From CAZSVE01 sp964610175 (lineage in GTDB: Bacteria; Pseudomonadota; Gammaproteobacteria; HK1), in the NCBI GenBank assembly GCA_964610175.1, contig CAZSVE010000006.1:1-62340 (forward strand): a DNA stretch of 62,340 nucleotides. Direction: 5' to 3'. This document shows positions 34,855 to 43,992 of the stretch, piece by piece (positions within the stretch are counted from its first letter, which is position 1; every line of letters starts with the position of its first letter). The translations under genes were made by a program, and so were the position numbers. Below the pieces are notes generated by a model. It was given only the letters and a program-made list of their open reading frames with translations, did not search any database and was not told the DNA's origin.

Positions 34855-35631
34855 TTAGCGATCGAGCCTGGCCGTTGGGTCCTTGCCGTTCGGTTTTGGG
34901 ACATCGCCATCTTCCTTTCCGTCCTTCTCTTCTGGGTTGTCGTTTCGATCCTTACGGGGTTTTCCCTTGCGGGCTTCGTCCCTTCGGTGCCTGCTGCTGC
35001 CCCGTCTCCCCGTGCGTTCGACCAAATAATAGCGGCGACAGGCGACTTTCTTGACGAAGTAACCGCCCAAGGCGAACCCCAGGAGAAACCCGAGGATCAC
35101 CATGGCCCATTTCCGGGTCATGGAAAGCGGGGGAATGTCGAGACCGAACCAGTGGCCCGGATCGAAAACCAGATCATTATCGAAAATGGCGTCGCCACCG
35201 GGGGTACCTGCCGTCGATTTCCGGAGCCGAGACTCTGTCTCTTCGAGCCTCGCCTTGGTCTCTTCCTGCTCGGCCTCGAGTTCCAGGAGCAAGATCCGGG
35301 CCGGTTTTTCCGCCATGAGATAACTGCTGTCGATCCAACCGATGGTGCCGCTGGTGGTGCGCACCTGGGCAAGGCCTTCGTCGCGGGAGATGATTTCCAC
35401 GGCGGAATCCACGGGAAGCACCTCCAGCGGATCGTTTCGGGCCTGATCGGCATGCACACTGGCTGCCGCCTTATCCGCGTATACACCGGCGAGGATGACC
35501 TCGGTATGGGTGACATAGGCCACCTCGGCCCCGGCCATGCCGGGAAGACAGACAAAAAGACCGGCAATCAGCCACCGCCGAATGCCGGGTGAGGAAAACA
35601 GGGTCGATGTGTTTTCAAGAGCGTCTTTCAT
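34855..35631 (-). CDS. SH3 domain protein, TIGR04211 type
   Basis: A 258-residue envelope protein. It has an N-terminal signal sequence (WLIAGLFVCLPGMAGAEVAY), then a bacterial SH3 domain with VLPVDSAVEIISRDEGLAQV and TIGWIDSSYLM. A short coiled coil (about 115-140) leads to one transmembrane segment, WAMVILGFLLGFALGGYFV (about 172-190), and a highly basic cytoplasmic tail. This is the layout of the TIGR04211 SH3 family, whose function is unknown. The basic tail is longer and more repetitive (Arg/Lys/Asp/Gly) than I would expect. Confidence 0.75.
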   Translation of the reverse strand: MKDALENTSTLFSSPGIRRWLIAGLFVCLPGMAGAEVAYVTHTEVILAGVYADKAAASVHADQARNDPLEVLPVDSAVEIISRDEGLAQVRTTSGTIGWIDSSYLMAEKPARILLLELEAEQEETKARLEETESRLRKSTAGTPGGDAIFDNDLVFDPGHWFGLDIPPLSMTRKWAMVILGFLLGFALGGYFVKKVACRRYYLVERTGRRGSSRHRRDEARKGKPRKDRNDNPEEKDGKEDGDVPKPNGKDPTARLDR

Positions 35632-35710
35632 AAACCACGATGCGGATGGGCGTTTGCTATTGCCTGTATTCTAACAGGGCGGTGAAAAAGGTAATTTTTT
35701 ACATCCTAAC

Positions 35711-35822
35711 CCGGCATGGACTGCCGGGATGACAAGAGAGGTTGCTTCAGGCGATTGTGTAGGAATTTACCACTTCCGTCATTCCGGCAGGGAATGCCGG
35801 GACCCAGGTGCCAGGGATGGCA
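35711..35822. repeat. Family C inverted pair
   Basis: The same facing pair of units as at 20741-20853: gactgccgggatgac, a ggttgcttcaggcgatt spacer, then gtcattccggcagggaatg and tgccagggatggcag. The 35632-35969 gap otherwise shows nothing. Confidence 0.8.
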
Positions 35823-35969
35823 GAAACCACCCGTGAATTTTCGTGAAATCACAATCGCTAAAACCCCTCGACCAACCACGAACATTCGCGCGCTCATGTC
35901 GATTGTCGAGGGGGAATTGCATATACCTTTGAACTTGGTTACCTCTTCGGTCGTAACCGAGACCTCGAT

Positions 35970-38099
35970 TCAATGAGATGAATCACTCACTATGGGTAGA
36001 GTCTTATCAATGGCCACGGACTCTCCCTCGATGCCGCTATGACGAAGCAATGCATCGATGTCGGGCTCGCGACCGCGAAATTCCTTGAAGAGATCCATGG
36101 CATCACGCGACCCGCCCTGTTCCAGGATGGTCCTCCGAAACAGGGAGCCCGTATCGCCATCGAAGATGCCATTTTCTTCGAATTTGGCGAATGCATCGCT
36201 TGCCAGCATCTCGGCCCACTTGTAGCTGTAGTAGCCCGCGGCATAGCTCCCGGCGAAGATGTGGGAGAAGGAATGCGCCATGCGGTAAAAGGCGGGGGGC
36301 GTCACCACGGCGACCTCATCGCGCACTTCGCGCAAGAGGCGTTGGATCCGTGCCCCTTCGGCTTCGCGTCGGGAATGGTCGTATTCCCGGTGGATGCGAA
36401 AATCGAACAACGCGTATTCCAATTGCCGAACCATGGCCATGCCGAATTGGAAGTTCCTGGAGGCGCGCAACGAATCGAGGAGCATATCGGGGAGAGGGGC
36501 ACCGGTGTCCACATGCCCGCTGATGTAGCGAAGGGCCTCGCGCTCCCAACACCACTGTTCCAGCAACTGACTCGGCAATTCCACGGCATCCCAGGCCACC
36601 CCGTTGGTACCGGCGATGCTGGGATAATCCATCCTGGTGAGCAGGTGATGCAGGGCATGGCCGAATTCATGGAACAGCGTGAGGACCTCTTCATGGGTCA
36701 ATAGGGATGGCTTGTCCCCGATGGGCGGACCGAAGTTGCAGGTGAGATACGCCACCGGCCGCTGGATGTCGCCGCCAAGGGCCTTGCGGGTAATGCATTC
36801 ATCCATCCATGCCCCACTCCGCTTATGGGGACGCGCGTAGAGATCCAGGAAAAACCCACCCACGGGCGTGCCGTCGCCGTCCCGCACCTCGTGGAAGCGC
36901 ACGTCGGGATGCCAGGCCTCCTTGTCCCCGATGGAGTCGATACGGAGTTCGAACAATCGATGGACAATCTCGAAAAGGCCGGAGAGGACCTTGGGCGCGG
37001 GGAAATAGGCCCGCAGGTCTTCCTGGGAGAAGGAGAATTTCTGCTGAGAAAGCTTTTCGGAATAATAGGGGATATCCCAGGATTCGAGCCTCGAGAGCCC
37101 CGTGCGCTTGCGGGCAAAGGCGCGAAGTTCCTGGAACTCCCGTTCGGCCATCTGTCTGGTGCGACGGGCGAGATCACGAATGAAATCCAGTACATGCTCC
37201 GGACTCGGCGCCATCTTCTTGACGAGGGAACATTCCGCATAACTGGAAAAGCCCAGCAACCGGGCCTTCTCGTCGCGGAGGGCCAGGATCTCTTCCATGA
37301 TCTCCGTGTTGTCCCATTGTCCGGCATCGGGCCCCTGATCCGACCCCCGGGTGGTGTACGCCTCATAGATCTCCCGACGCAGGGATGGGTCATCGGCGAA
37401 CGTGATCACCGCCAGGTAGCAGGGAAACTCCAGGGTCAGCAGAAAGCCATCCCGTCCCTCGCGCTCCGCCGCTTGACGGGCGGCCGCCAGCGCCGATTCG
37501 GGGAGCCCGGAGAGCGCCTCGCTTTGCAAGAGTTGCTTCTTCCAGGCACCGGTTGCATCCAGGACATTTTCGGAGAATTTGCTCTTCAGGGTGGCAAGCC
37601 TTACGGAAATCGCCTTGAAACGGGCCTTGTCCCCGGCATTCAGCGCAACCCCCGAAAGCCGGAAATCCTGCAATGAATTTTCCAGGATTTTTCGTTTCGT
37701 GGGCGAGAGCCGCGCCATCTCGTCGCTCTCCGCGATGTGCTCCAAGGCGCGAAACAGCCGTTCGTTCTGGCCGAATTCCGTGCTGTATTCGCTCAGCATG
37801 GGCAGGCAGGCGTTATGGGCCTCCCGCAACTCCGGGTTGTCGGCCACCGAGTGCAGATGGGACACCGGCGACCAGATCCGGTTCAGGGAATCATCCAGGC
37901 CCTCCAGCGGGGGGATCAATCGGTCGAACATGCCGGCGCCTCGCGCCGAGGGAGCAACGCTTTCCAGCAGATCGGCGATGGTGGCGCGCGCCTTCTCCAA
38001 TGATCGTTCCACGGTGGGCACGATATCCTCCGGGCGGATGCGCGAAAACGCCGGGAGACCATCCGGATTCAGCCAGGGATTATGCAGGGAAGTATTCAT
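35970..38099 (-). CDS. prlC: Oligopeptidase A (M3 metallopeptidase)
   Basis: A 709-residue M3-family zinc peptidase that degrades short peptides such as cleaved signal peptides in the cytoplasm. The zinc motif is in TLFHEFGHALHHLLTRMDYP, followed by VAWDAVELPSQLLEQWCWE supplying the third ligand. Other family segments are NPWLNPDGLPAFSRIRPEDI, ARPHKRSGAWMDE and FAGSYAAGYYSYKWAEMLA. Length and start agree with PrlC. A family A repeat begins immediately upstream of its ATG. Confidence 0.95.
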   Translation of the reverse strand: MNTSLHNPWLNPDGLPAFSRIRPEDIVPTVERSLEKARATIADLLESVAPSARGAGMFDRLIPPLEGLDDSLNRIWSPVSHLHSVADNPELREAHNACLPMLSEYSTEFGQNERLFRALEHIAESDEMARLSPTKRKILENSLQDFRLSGVALNAGDKARFKAISVRLATLKSKFSENVLDATGAWKKQLLQSEALSGLPESALAAARQAAEREGRDGFLLTLEFPCYLAVITFADDPSLRREIYEAYTTRGSDQGPDAGQWDNTEIMEEILALRDEKARLLGFSSYAECSLVKKMAPSPEHVLDFIRDLARRTRQMAEREFQELRAFARKRTGLSRLESWDIPYYSEKLSQQKFSFSQEDLRAYFPAPKVLSGLFEIVHRLFELRIDSIGDKEAWHPDVRFHEVRDGDGTPVGGFFLDLYARPHKRSGAWMDECITRKALGGDIQRPVAYLTCNFGPPIGDKPSLLTHEEVLTLFHEFGHALHHLLTRMDYPSIAGTNGVAWDAVELPSQLLEQWCWEREALRYISGHVDTGAPLPDMLLDSLRASRNFQFGMAMVRQLEYALFDFRIHREYDHSRREAEGARIQRLLREVRDEVAVVTPPAFYRMAHSFSHIFAGSYAAGYYSYKWAEMLASDAFAKFEENGIFDGDTGSLFRRTILEQGGSRDAMDLFKEFRGREPDIDALLRHSGIEGESVAIDKTLPIVSDSSH

Positions 38100-38450
38100 A
38101 GCGAAGTTTGTGCTCGAACCGATAAAGCATGACCCGACGTTGGTAAAGCAAAATCACTGTTCTGTAAAACTCGACTCATTCGTGAAGCCGAGCGGGGAAT
38201 AAGAAAAATCAGGGTCGGAGAGTATACCCCGTGGGGGCATCGTTTTTCAGCCGCGATGCCACTGGAGGGATTCGTTTATTTCCCACGCACCCTGGCAAAT
38301 CTCACACCGACAAATGCGTCGAGTTTCACTCGATGTGGATTTTCAGGCGAAGCTTGTGCTCGATCCGACGAAGCATGATTCGGCATCGAGCAAAGCAAAA
38401 TGAAGCCAGTAGGTCGGGTTAGGCGCATTAGTGCCGTAACCCGACCTACT
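38100..38450. repeat. Family A copies and a GGGTTAGGCGC palindrome upstream of prlC
   Basis: A forward copy spans 38100-38209. Partial copies follow at about 38274-38330 (reverse) and 38344-38405 (forward, gcgaagcttgtgctcgatcc). The palindrome agtaggtcgggttaggcgc...acccgacctact is at 38408-38450. There is no gene in 38100-38459. Confidence 0.75.
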
Positions 38451-38460
38451 CAGGCGTTAA

Positions 38461-38560
38461 TTTGTTTATTTCCCGCTCGGCTTTACGAATGAGTCGAGTT
38501 TTAACGGTTCTTTACTAGCGCAGGATTATGGTTTTATTGGTCTGTGAGGCGAAGCCTCGC
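38461..38560. repeat. Left inverted-repeat arm flanking the DarTG segment (family A variant)
   Basis: This family A variant reads tttgtttatttcccgctcgg to gaggcgaagcctcgc, with an inner cggttctttactagcgcagg block absent from other copies. Its reverse complement recurs at 40479-40576 including that block, so the two arms enclose about 1.9 kb. Confidence 0.8.
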
Positions 38561-38815
38561 TAGCTGTGGTGTTCCACGTAATCGCGCAACGTCGCGTTGA
38601 TGCAGGTCTGGCACTTGCTGCCCCGGGACTTGAACCAGTCGATCAGGTCGGCGTCGATCACGCAACGTGATTTGCTGTTTCACGGGCCGATAGAACTTGC
38701 CGCGTTCGGCATTGCGCCAATCGATTACCTCGGGAATGTCGCCGGTGTCGACATCCTGCTCGGCCATGTGCAGGTCCGCATTCATGCGCGCCTTCAGCAG
38801 CGGCGCGGAACCCAA
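38560..38815 (-). pseudogene. Frameshifted BrnA-like antitoxin fused to a mod-like fragment
   Basis: Read from 38815 the first piece is LKARMNADLHMAEQ, nearly identical to LKARMNADLHMAED inside mod (about 41020-41075). It runs into EVIDWRNAERGKFYRPVKQQ and ITLR, typical of BrnA-type antitoxins. The frame then shifts near 38660, and the antitoxin C-terminus continues in another frame as DADLIDWFKSRGSKCQTCIN ATLRDYVEHHS before a TAG at 38560. No BrnT toxin gene is present. It is a chimeric, broken antitoxin. Confidence 0.65.
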
Positions 38816-38833
38816 GTTTGTTGAAGATTTCGT

Positions 38834-39958
38834 TCAAAGATCTTCCATCGGCAGTGAATCGCTATATTGCAGTCGCAACCAACCCAGCATCTCGAGATTG
38901 CGAATTGCCGATGCGATCGCAGCCTGCTTTTCCTCTCTTTGCCAGTCCTTTTTCCACCCCAGAATGTAATCATAAATATCCTTCTCGCTAACGGAATCAT
39001 CCCGACTATCTTTCTTCAATTTCCTGGCGGCATAGAGTACGGTGGTTACTTCTTCGGCCTGTGCCGTCGATTTTATCCGGCTGAAAAGATCGACGGTTTT
39101 GTCGATCTTCTTTTCGAGCGGTTTTAGCTGATCGACGAACCTGGCGCGGACGGATGCGTATTCAGGTCCGATCCGCAGCGCCGTCATGCGGCCCAACTGC
39201 TGTTCTTGAATCAGATTGGCATTGGCGAACACCGACAGTGCCTCCTTTACCTCCGCCGAGAAAGGACCATAACTTCCCTGTTTGAAGTGAAAACCCGTAT
39301 TTATCCCCTGTTCGGTGAAGATGTAGCAGATCTTTTGAAAGATCGTTCTCCCCACGGGGTTCGCATGGGGCTGCCTCTGTAGTCGATCGATTACCTCCAA
39401 CAATGCCACCCATGAGTCATTCAATCGCTTCTGCTTGTGGCCTTTCACGAAGTGCGGATTAGACACCGCCTGACCGAGGAATTCTTCCGTCAGATGCTGT
39501 TTTGGGGTTCCATAGGGCGCATAGATCTCGACCGTAATATCCAAAGCCAAAAGGCGCTGATACATTACCGGACCGACCACGACCCATTCCAATCCGCCAT
39601 TGCCACAGCCCAGCGGTGGAAAGGCTACCGATTCGATGCCCCATTCCTTATATTTCTCCGCGAAAACATCCAGCCCTTTAATCACATCATCCAAGCGCGA
39701 CGGAGAACGCCAGTGATCCTTGCTTGGGAAGTTGATGATCGAGGTACCAAGCAAATCCGTGTAGAGGTAAGGCATACCCGGTCGAATCTGCCCCGACCGA
39801 CAACGTTGCCTATAGTCATCGAACATCCCCGGATAACGTTTTTTGAACGCCTGAGCAATACCTTTGCCCATCACGCCGACACAGTTGACCGTATTCACGA
39901 TGGTTTTGGCCTTGCTCTCGAAAAGATCGCCGATTAATACTTTCACCATGTTTATCAC
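38834..39958 (-). CDS. darG: DarG-type antitoxin: macrodomain ADP-ribosylglycohydrolase
   Basis: A 374-residue two-part protein. The N-terminal macrodomain (about 1-150) has GDLFESKAKTIVNTVNCVGV followed by MGKGIAQAFKKRYP, PYLYTDL, NFPSKDHWRSPS and AFPPLGCGNGGLEW, the DarG signature. It should remove ADP-ribose from thymidine in DNA. The C-terminal half (about 165-374) is the domain that in DarG also contacts and restrains DarT; here it includes FQKICYIFTEQGINTGFHF and a charged helical end. The start is within the 3' end of the darT remnant (4-nt overlap); MVKVLIGDLF at 39949 is an alternative. Confidence 0.85.
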   Translation of the reverse strand: MINMVKVLIGDLFESKAKTIVNTVNCVGVMGKGIAQAFKKRYPGMFDDYRQRCRSGQIRPGMPYLYTDLLGTSIINFPSKDHWRSPSRLDDVIKGLDVFAEKYKEWGIESVAFPPLGCGNGGLEWVVVGPVMYQRLLALDITVEIYAPYGTPKQHLTEEFLGQAVSNPHFVKGHKQKRLNDSWVALLEVIDRLQRQPHANPVGRTIFQKICYIFTEQGINTGFHFKQGSYGPFSAEVKEALSVFANANLIQEQQLGRMTALRIGPEYASVRARFVDQLKPLEKKIDKTVDLFSRIKSTAQAEEVTTVLYAARKLKKDSRDDSVSEKDIYDYILGWKKDWQREEKQAAIASAIRNLEMLGWLRLQYSDSLPMEDL

Positions 39959-40422
39959 CTGAAAAACAGTTTCGGCATAACCTCGACCGGTTTTGGAAAC
40001 CCGGTTGCCAATAGAGCCGTCCTTGCCGCGTCACTCGCCACATAGGCCTTGCGTATGAAGTTCGGAGGTACGGTATTCGGCACCAATACCTCCGCGCACT
40101 TTATGGATTTGTGTCGGTAATAAGCGATGCTGTCGTCCGGATGGTGCCAGTCATCCGCGCAGATCCAGTCGAAATCCAGGAAAGTCGAAAATCGAGGTGG
40201 ATAGAACCGTACATAATCGCTGGCTGCATTTTGATCGGTAATCACCACGCCCGGCAAATTCAGCACGTCGGTAGAGACGCAAAGCACGCATAAAACCTCG
40301 ACCTGCGCCAATCGCTTGTACATCATCGGATTACGGGCATCGAAATAGAGGTTGGCGTACTGGTGGAGACGCACGCCACCCGGCACTTGAATCTTGTTCC
40401 GCCTATCCTGCACATCCGCCAT
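39955..40422 (-). pseudogene. darT: DarT-type DNA ADP-ribosyltransferase toxin, N-terminus lost
   Basis: The residual protein (MADVQDRRNKI onward, about 155 residues) has the DarT2/DUF4433 segments YANLYFDARNPMMYKRL, LPGVVITDQNAASDYVRFY and KCAEVLVPNTVPPNFIRK, which includes the catalytic Glu. The family's N-terminal forty-odd residues, holding the His-x-Thr NAD-binding element, are missing. The frame is open further upstream to a TTG at 40500, but that part (RGEASPGCLFLARLYERLPH) is encoded by the family A repeat at 40445-40500. The toxin is probably inactive, while darG downstream is intact. Confidence 0.75.
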
Positions 40423-40444
40423 GGAAACGTCCGAATGTGGCAAC

Positions 40445-40576
40445 CTTTCGTAAAGCCGAGCGAGAAATAAACAACCTGGCGAGGCTTCGCCTCGGACCAA
40501 TGAACCATAATCCTGCGCTAGTAAAGAACCGTTGAATGGTGACTCATTCGTAAAGCCGAGCGGGAAATAGGCAAAT
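40445..40576. repeat. Right inverted-repeat arm flanking the DarTG segment (family A)
   Basis: 40479-40576 is the inverse of 38461-38560, sharing cctgcgctagtaaagaaccg and gccgagcgggaaata. A partial family A end (40445-40478) precedes it, inside the former darT N-terminus. Confidence 0.8.
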
Positions 40577-40602
40577 CAAAGACACGCCAACCGGACAGTC
40601 TC

Positions 40603-43581
40603 TCATACCTTGATCACCTTCATCACCTCGTCCCCCAGGTGGTTGATCACCTTCACGGCCACCCGCCCGGATTTCGGCCTCGGAAACGGACGCGAGGTAT
40701 CACTGTCGAGGCTCGCCCAGGCCGCCTCATCGATCTCGGCCTTCAGGGTCGTCTTCAGTGCCTTGTAGGGGTCGTTGGCCCCGAGGAAATAGGCATGGCG
40801 CACGAAGAAGCTCTCCTCATCGTAATCGGTATCGATGAACCAGCAGGCGATGCCGTCCGGGCCATCGGCGCGCACCTCGCCCGTCTGGGGATGGAACACA
40901 TCGACGCCGTTTACCTTGATCCGGATTTTGTCATTCCCGGCGTCGTCTTCGGGCTCGATGATGGTGATATCCGGCTCGCCGAAGATAACGAAGAGATTGC
41001 CTTGTCCGGTATTCTTGAGATCCTCGGCCATGTGCAGATCGGCATTCATGCGCGCCTTCAAGACCGGGATCGGCCCGAGTTTATCGAACTCCGAGGAATG
41101 GGCATCGAAATGAAAGGCGCAGGCGATGAGCACGTCGAACCCGGAATCCAGCGCCTCCCGGGCCGCCGCCGCCAGATCGGCCCGGGAGACGGTGCCGAAC
41201 TCGGGACCGATGAAGATGCCGGCGCGTTTTTCCGGCCCTGTTTCGCCATCGTCTTTATCACTCCCTTCCCGATATTTCCCCTCGGCACAAATGTAATACC
41301 CCGGCCAGCCGGTCAGCGACGTGAAGGTGATCCTGTCTTCCTTGTGGGCCTGCTGGACCCCGGCGGTCCGGAGGTTCTCCAGGACCATCTGGACGAAATC
41401 CCATTCCTTGCCGTCGGTGATAATGGCGCAATCCGTGGTTTGCCCGCCATCCGCCTCGATCAGTGCGTGGGGATCGGGCGCCCGGCCCTCGTCCATGCCC
41501 ATCACCCGATGGGGCGACAGCGATTCCACGGTGAAGGGACCGGCCACCCGCACGGCGCCCTTGTCCTCGAAGGGTTTGTCGTAGAGCAACTCGAACTCGG
41601 CGCGGGCGGCAATGGATTTATCCATTTCTTTTTGGCGCTCGATGCGGGCCGTCCAGAACGCCGCCAGCGACGCCTTGGCGGTTTGCGGCCAATCGCCGGG
41701 CGCCTCGCGCGGGACCTCCCATTCCAGTAATTCATGGGCCGGGACCTGTTCGCCGCTGGGGAGCGTGACCCGGTTGTTCTCCGGAGCATCGAAGCGGACC
41801 TCTTTCCCGGCGCGCCCGCCGCTGGTGATGGGGAAGGGAAAGGTGTGGCCGCGCAGGGCGGCGTTGAGTTTTTCGAGGGCCGCCAGTATGGCGGGCTGGC
41901 GCTCCTCCCAGATAGTATCGATCTCGGCGTTGTTGGCGATGGCCTTGAGGGTGATGTGGGGCACGCGCTCATAGACGAAGCCCTGGCGGACGTCGCCGCC
42001 GGTGGCGTGGGTAGCGGGGGCGATGTGTTCCAACTCGGCCTTTTTCATCTGCCCGGCGCGGGAGTCGGCCAGCAGGTAATAGGGATAGCGCGCTCCCATG
42101 ATCCGGGCGCGTGCGAGAGCGAGAGCCACGCGGGAGGTATCTATCGTGATCCAGCGCCGCCCCCACTGCTCGGCGACGTAGGCGGTGGTGCCGGAACCGC
42201 AGGTGGGGTCCAGGATCAGGTCGCCGGGGTCGGTGGTCATGAGGAGGCAGCGTTCGATAACCTTTGTTGTTGTCTGAACAACATAGATCTTGTCCTGCGC
42301 AAACCCACTTGGTCGTGTGTCGGTCCAAAGATTTGTATACGGTGTTACAGGATAATCATCTAGAAAGTTAACAAAACGCAGCGTATTTCCCGCGCCAAGT
42401 AAGCGGTTTGCCAACGCAAGGCGGTGTAAGCCACTCCTTGTTACGCTCCAATGGCGGTTTGCTGAGGGCAGAAATTTTTTTCGCTGCCAAACAAACGGCT
42501 GATCTTTTACTGAAGCATCCATTGAAACCAAGGGATACGATTGGAATAAACGTAAACCCTTTGGAATATCCTTCGTATTTTTATCTTTTCCGAGTTGCTG
42601 TCTTGTTCCATCCAGCAGTTCAATCCAGTTAAATTGCTGCGCACCCTCATCACCAGGAACTTTTCGGAAGAAAAGTCGTCTGTATTTTGTCCGTTCTTTC
42701 TCTCGCCCGTACCAGAGAAGATAATCAAATACGCCCGCAAGAAGCTGGCTGCTTTGCCCACCAGTCTTTTTTAAAGCGACTATCGCAACAAAATTCCCCT
42801 CCCCAAACACCTCATCCATCACCATCCGCACCCGGTGCACGTTCTCATCCCCGATCTGCACGAAGATCGATCCCGACTCCGTCAAGAGATCCCGCGCCAC
42901 GATCAGCCGGTCCCGCAGATAATACAAATAGGAATGGATGCCGTCGCGCCAGGTATCCCGGAAGGCCTTGACCTGTTCCGGTTCCCGGGTGATGTGTTCG
43001 CGCTTGCCGTCCTTGACGTCCCGGCTGGTGGTGGACCACTGGAAGTTGGAGTTGAATTTGATGCCGTAGGGGGGGGCGAGATAGATGCACTGGACCCGCC
43101 CGCGCAGGCCCTCGCGCTCGGCCAACGAGGTCATGACCTGGAGGCTGTCGCCGAGGATCATGCGGTTGGACCAGTTGGCGTCGTGCCGGTAGAACTCGGT
43201 GCGGGCGGCATCATTAGGCAGGCCGTTGAAGTCGGCGAACATGTCGATCTGCGGGTCATTGGCCCGGCGCTCCGTGTCGGTGACGCGCCCGAGATCGTCG
43301 ATGATGGCCTTGGGGTGGACCTTCTCCTGGATATAGAGGGGCGGGGCCGGGACCACCAGATCGGAATCGTTCTTGCCACGCCAGACGAGCTGCGGGTCCA
43401 GATCCGGGTCGCGGTCGGCCTTTTCGCCTTCCAGTCCCGCGCCGCCCCGGGGATACGAGACGTTGGGCGGGGCCTCTTCCGCACGGCGCATCAGGGATTC
43501 GTATTCGGCGCTGGGGAGGTTTTTGCGTTTTTCCGCGTCGTGGGTGAGGGTTTCGATGCCCTTTGTCTGCTTCTTTTTCAT
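40603..43581 (-). CDS. Type III-like restriction-modification methyltransferase (Mod) with altered catalytic motif
   Basis: A 992-residue adenine-N6-type DNA methyltransferase. Motif IV reads CIYLAPPYGIKFNSNFQ, where Ala169 (codon GCC at 43075-43077) replaces the Asp/Asn/Ser expected in (D/N/S)PPY. The AdoMet motif is intact as ILDPTCGSGTTAYVAEQWGR, in beta-class order. Before it lie IILGDSLQVMTSLA-like and GSIFVQIGDENVHRVRMVMD segments. A large C-terminal region (about 560-992) is typical of the partner of BPTD_3080-type restriction subunits. The matching res gene lies 5 kb upstream on the same strand. Activity is doubtful if the Ala is real. Confidence 0.88.
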   Translation of the reverse strand: MKKKQTKGIETLTHDAEKRKNLPSAEYESLMRRAEEAPPNVSYPRGGAGLEGEKADRDPDLDPQLVWRGKNDSDLVVPAPPLYIQEKVHPKAIIDDLGRVTDTERRANDPQIDMFADFNGLPNDAARTEFYRHDANWSNRMILGDSLQVMTSLAEREGLRGRVQCIYLAPPYGIKFNSNFQWSTTSRDVKDGKREHITREPEQVKAFRDTWRDGIHSYLYYLRDRLIVARDLLTESGSIFVQIGDENVHRVRMVMDEVFGEGNFVAIVALKKTGGQSSQLLAGVFDYLLWYGREKERTKYRRLFFRKVPGDEGAQQFNWIELLDGTRQQLGKDKNTKDIPKGLRLFQSYPLVSMDASVKDQPFVWQRKKFLPSANRHWSVTRSGLHRLALANRLLGAGNTLRFVNFLDDYPVTPYTNLWTDTRPSGFAQDKIYVVQTTTKVIERCLLMTTDPGDLILDPTCGSGTTAYVAEQWGRRWITIDTSRVALALARARIMGARYPYYLLADSRAGQMKKAELEHIAPATHATGGDVRQGFVYERVPHITLKAIANNAEIDTIWEERQPAILAALEKLNAALRGHTFPFPITSGGRAGKEVRFDAPENNRVTLPSGEQVPAHELLEWEVPREAPGDWPQTAKASLAAFWTARIERQKEMDKSIAARAEFELLYDKPFEDKGAVRVAGPFTVESLSPHRVMGMDEGRAPDPHALIEADGGQTTDCAIITDGKEWDFVQMVLENLRTAGVQQAHKEDRITFTSLTGWPGYYICAEGKYREGSDKDDGETGPEKRAGIFIGPEFGTVSRADLAAAAREALDSGFDVLIACAFHFDAHSSEFDKLGPIPVLKARMNADLHMAEDLKNTGQGNLFVIFGEPDITIIEPEDDAGNDKIRIKVNGVDVFHPQTGEVRADGPDGIACWFIDTDYDEESFFVRHAYFLGANDPYKALKTTLKAEIDEAAWASLDSDTSRPFPRPKSGRVAVKVINHLGDEVMKVIKV

Positions 43582-43653
43582 GAGGAACGGGAGTCCGGCG
43601 GTGTTAAGAGCGCCCGGAGGCGGGATGTAGATGTCCCGGACCGGATGGTTCGT

Positions 43654-43926
43654 GTTCTAAGCCTGGTTTATCGCGTTCCGAACTTCGTTAATGCAGTTCC
43701 GAACTCGGTTGACGAAGTTACGAACTGCGTCATCGAGGTTCTGAGCTTCTCCGTTTAGGCTCGGAACCTCTCCGTTGCGGTTCTGAACCTCAACGATGAG
43801 GTTCTGAGTCTCTCCGTTGAGGTTCCGAACTTCTCCGTTGAGATTCCGAGTCTCTCCGTTGAGGCTCGGAGCCTCTCCGTTGAAGTTCCGAACCTCTCCG
43901 TTGAGATTCCGAGTCTCTCCGTTGAG
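43654..43926. repeat. 21-bp tandem repeat, about 13 units
   Basis: Thirteen consecutive 21-nt units run from 43654 to 43926. Each has the pattern gttccgaac or attccgagt, then ctctccgttgag; units from 43801 on are the most alike. The period is a multiple of three. On the minus strand one frame repeats STERLGI/STERFGT and another repeats LNGEVRN/LNGETRN, a heptad pattern that ends in TAG after AINQA. Neither frame has a convincing start and ribosome-binding site. It could be the tail of a lost coiled-coil gene or a non-coding minisatellite. Confidence 0.85.
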
Positions 43927-43992
43927 TGATCAACACTCTCGGGAGAGTGATCAGCACGCTCCGGCGAGTCTCCGAGTATCAACGGCGCGTCT

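Noticed and set aside
43654..43926. Possible CRISPR from the 21-bp array
   Set aside because: Units are contiguous with no spacers, so it is a tandem minisatellite.
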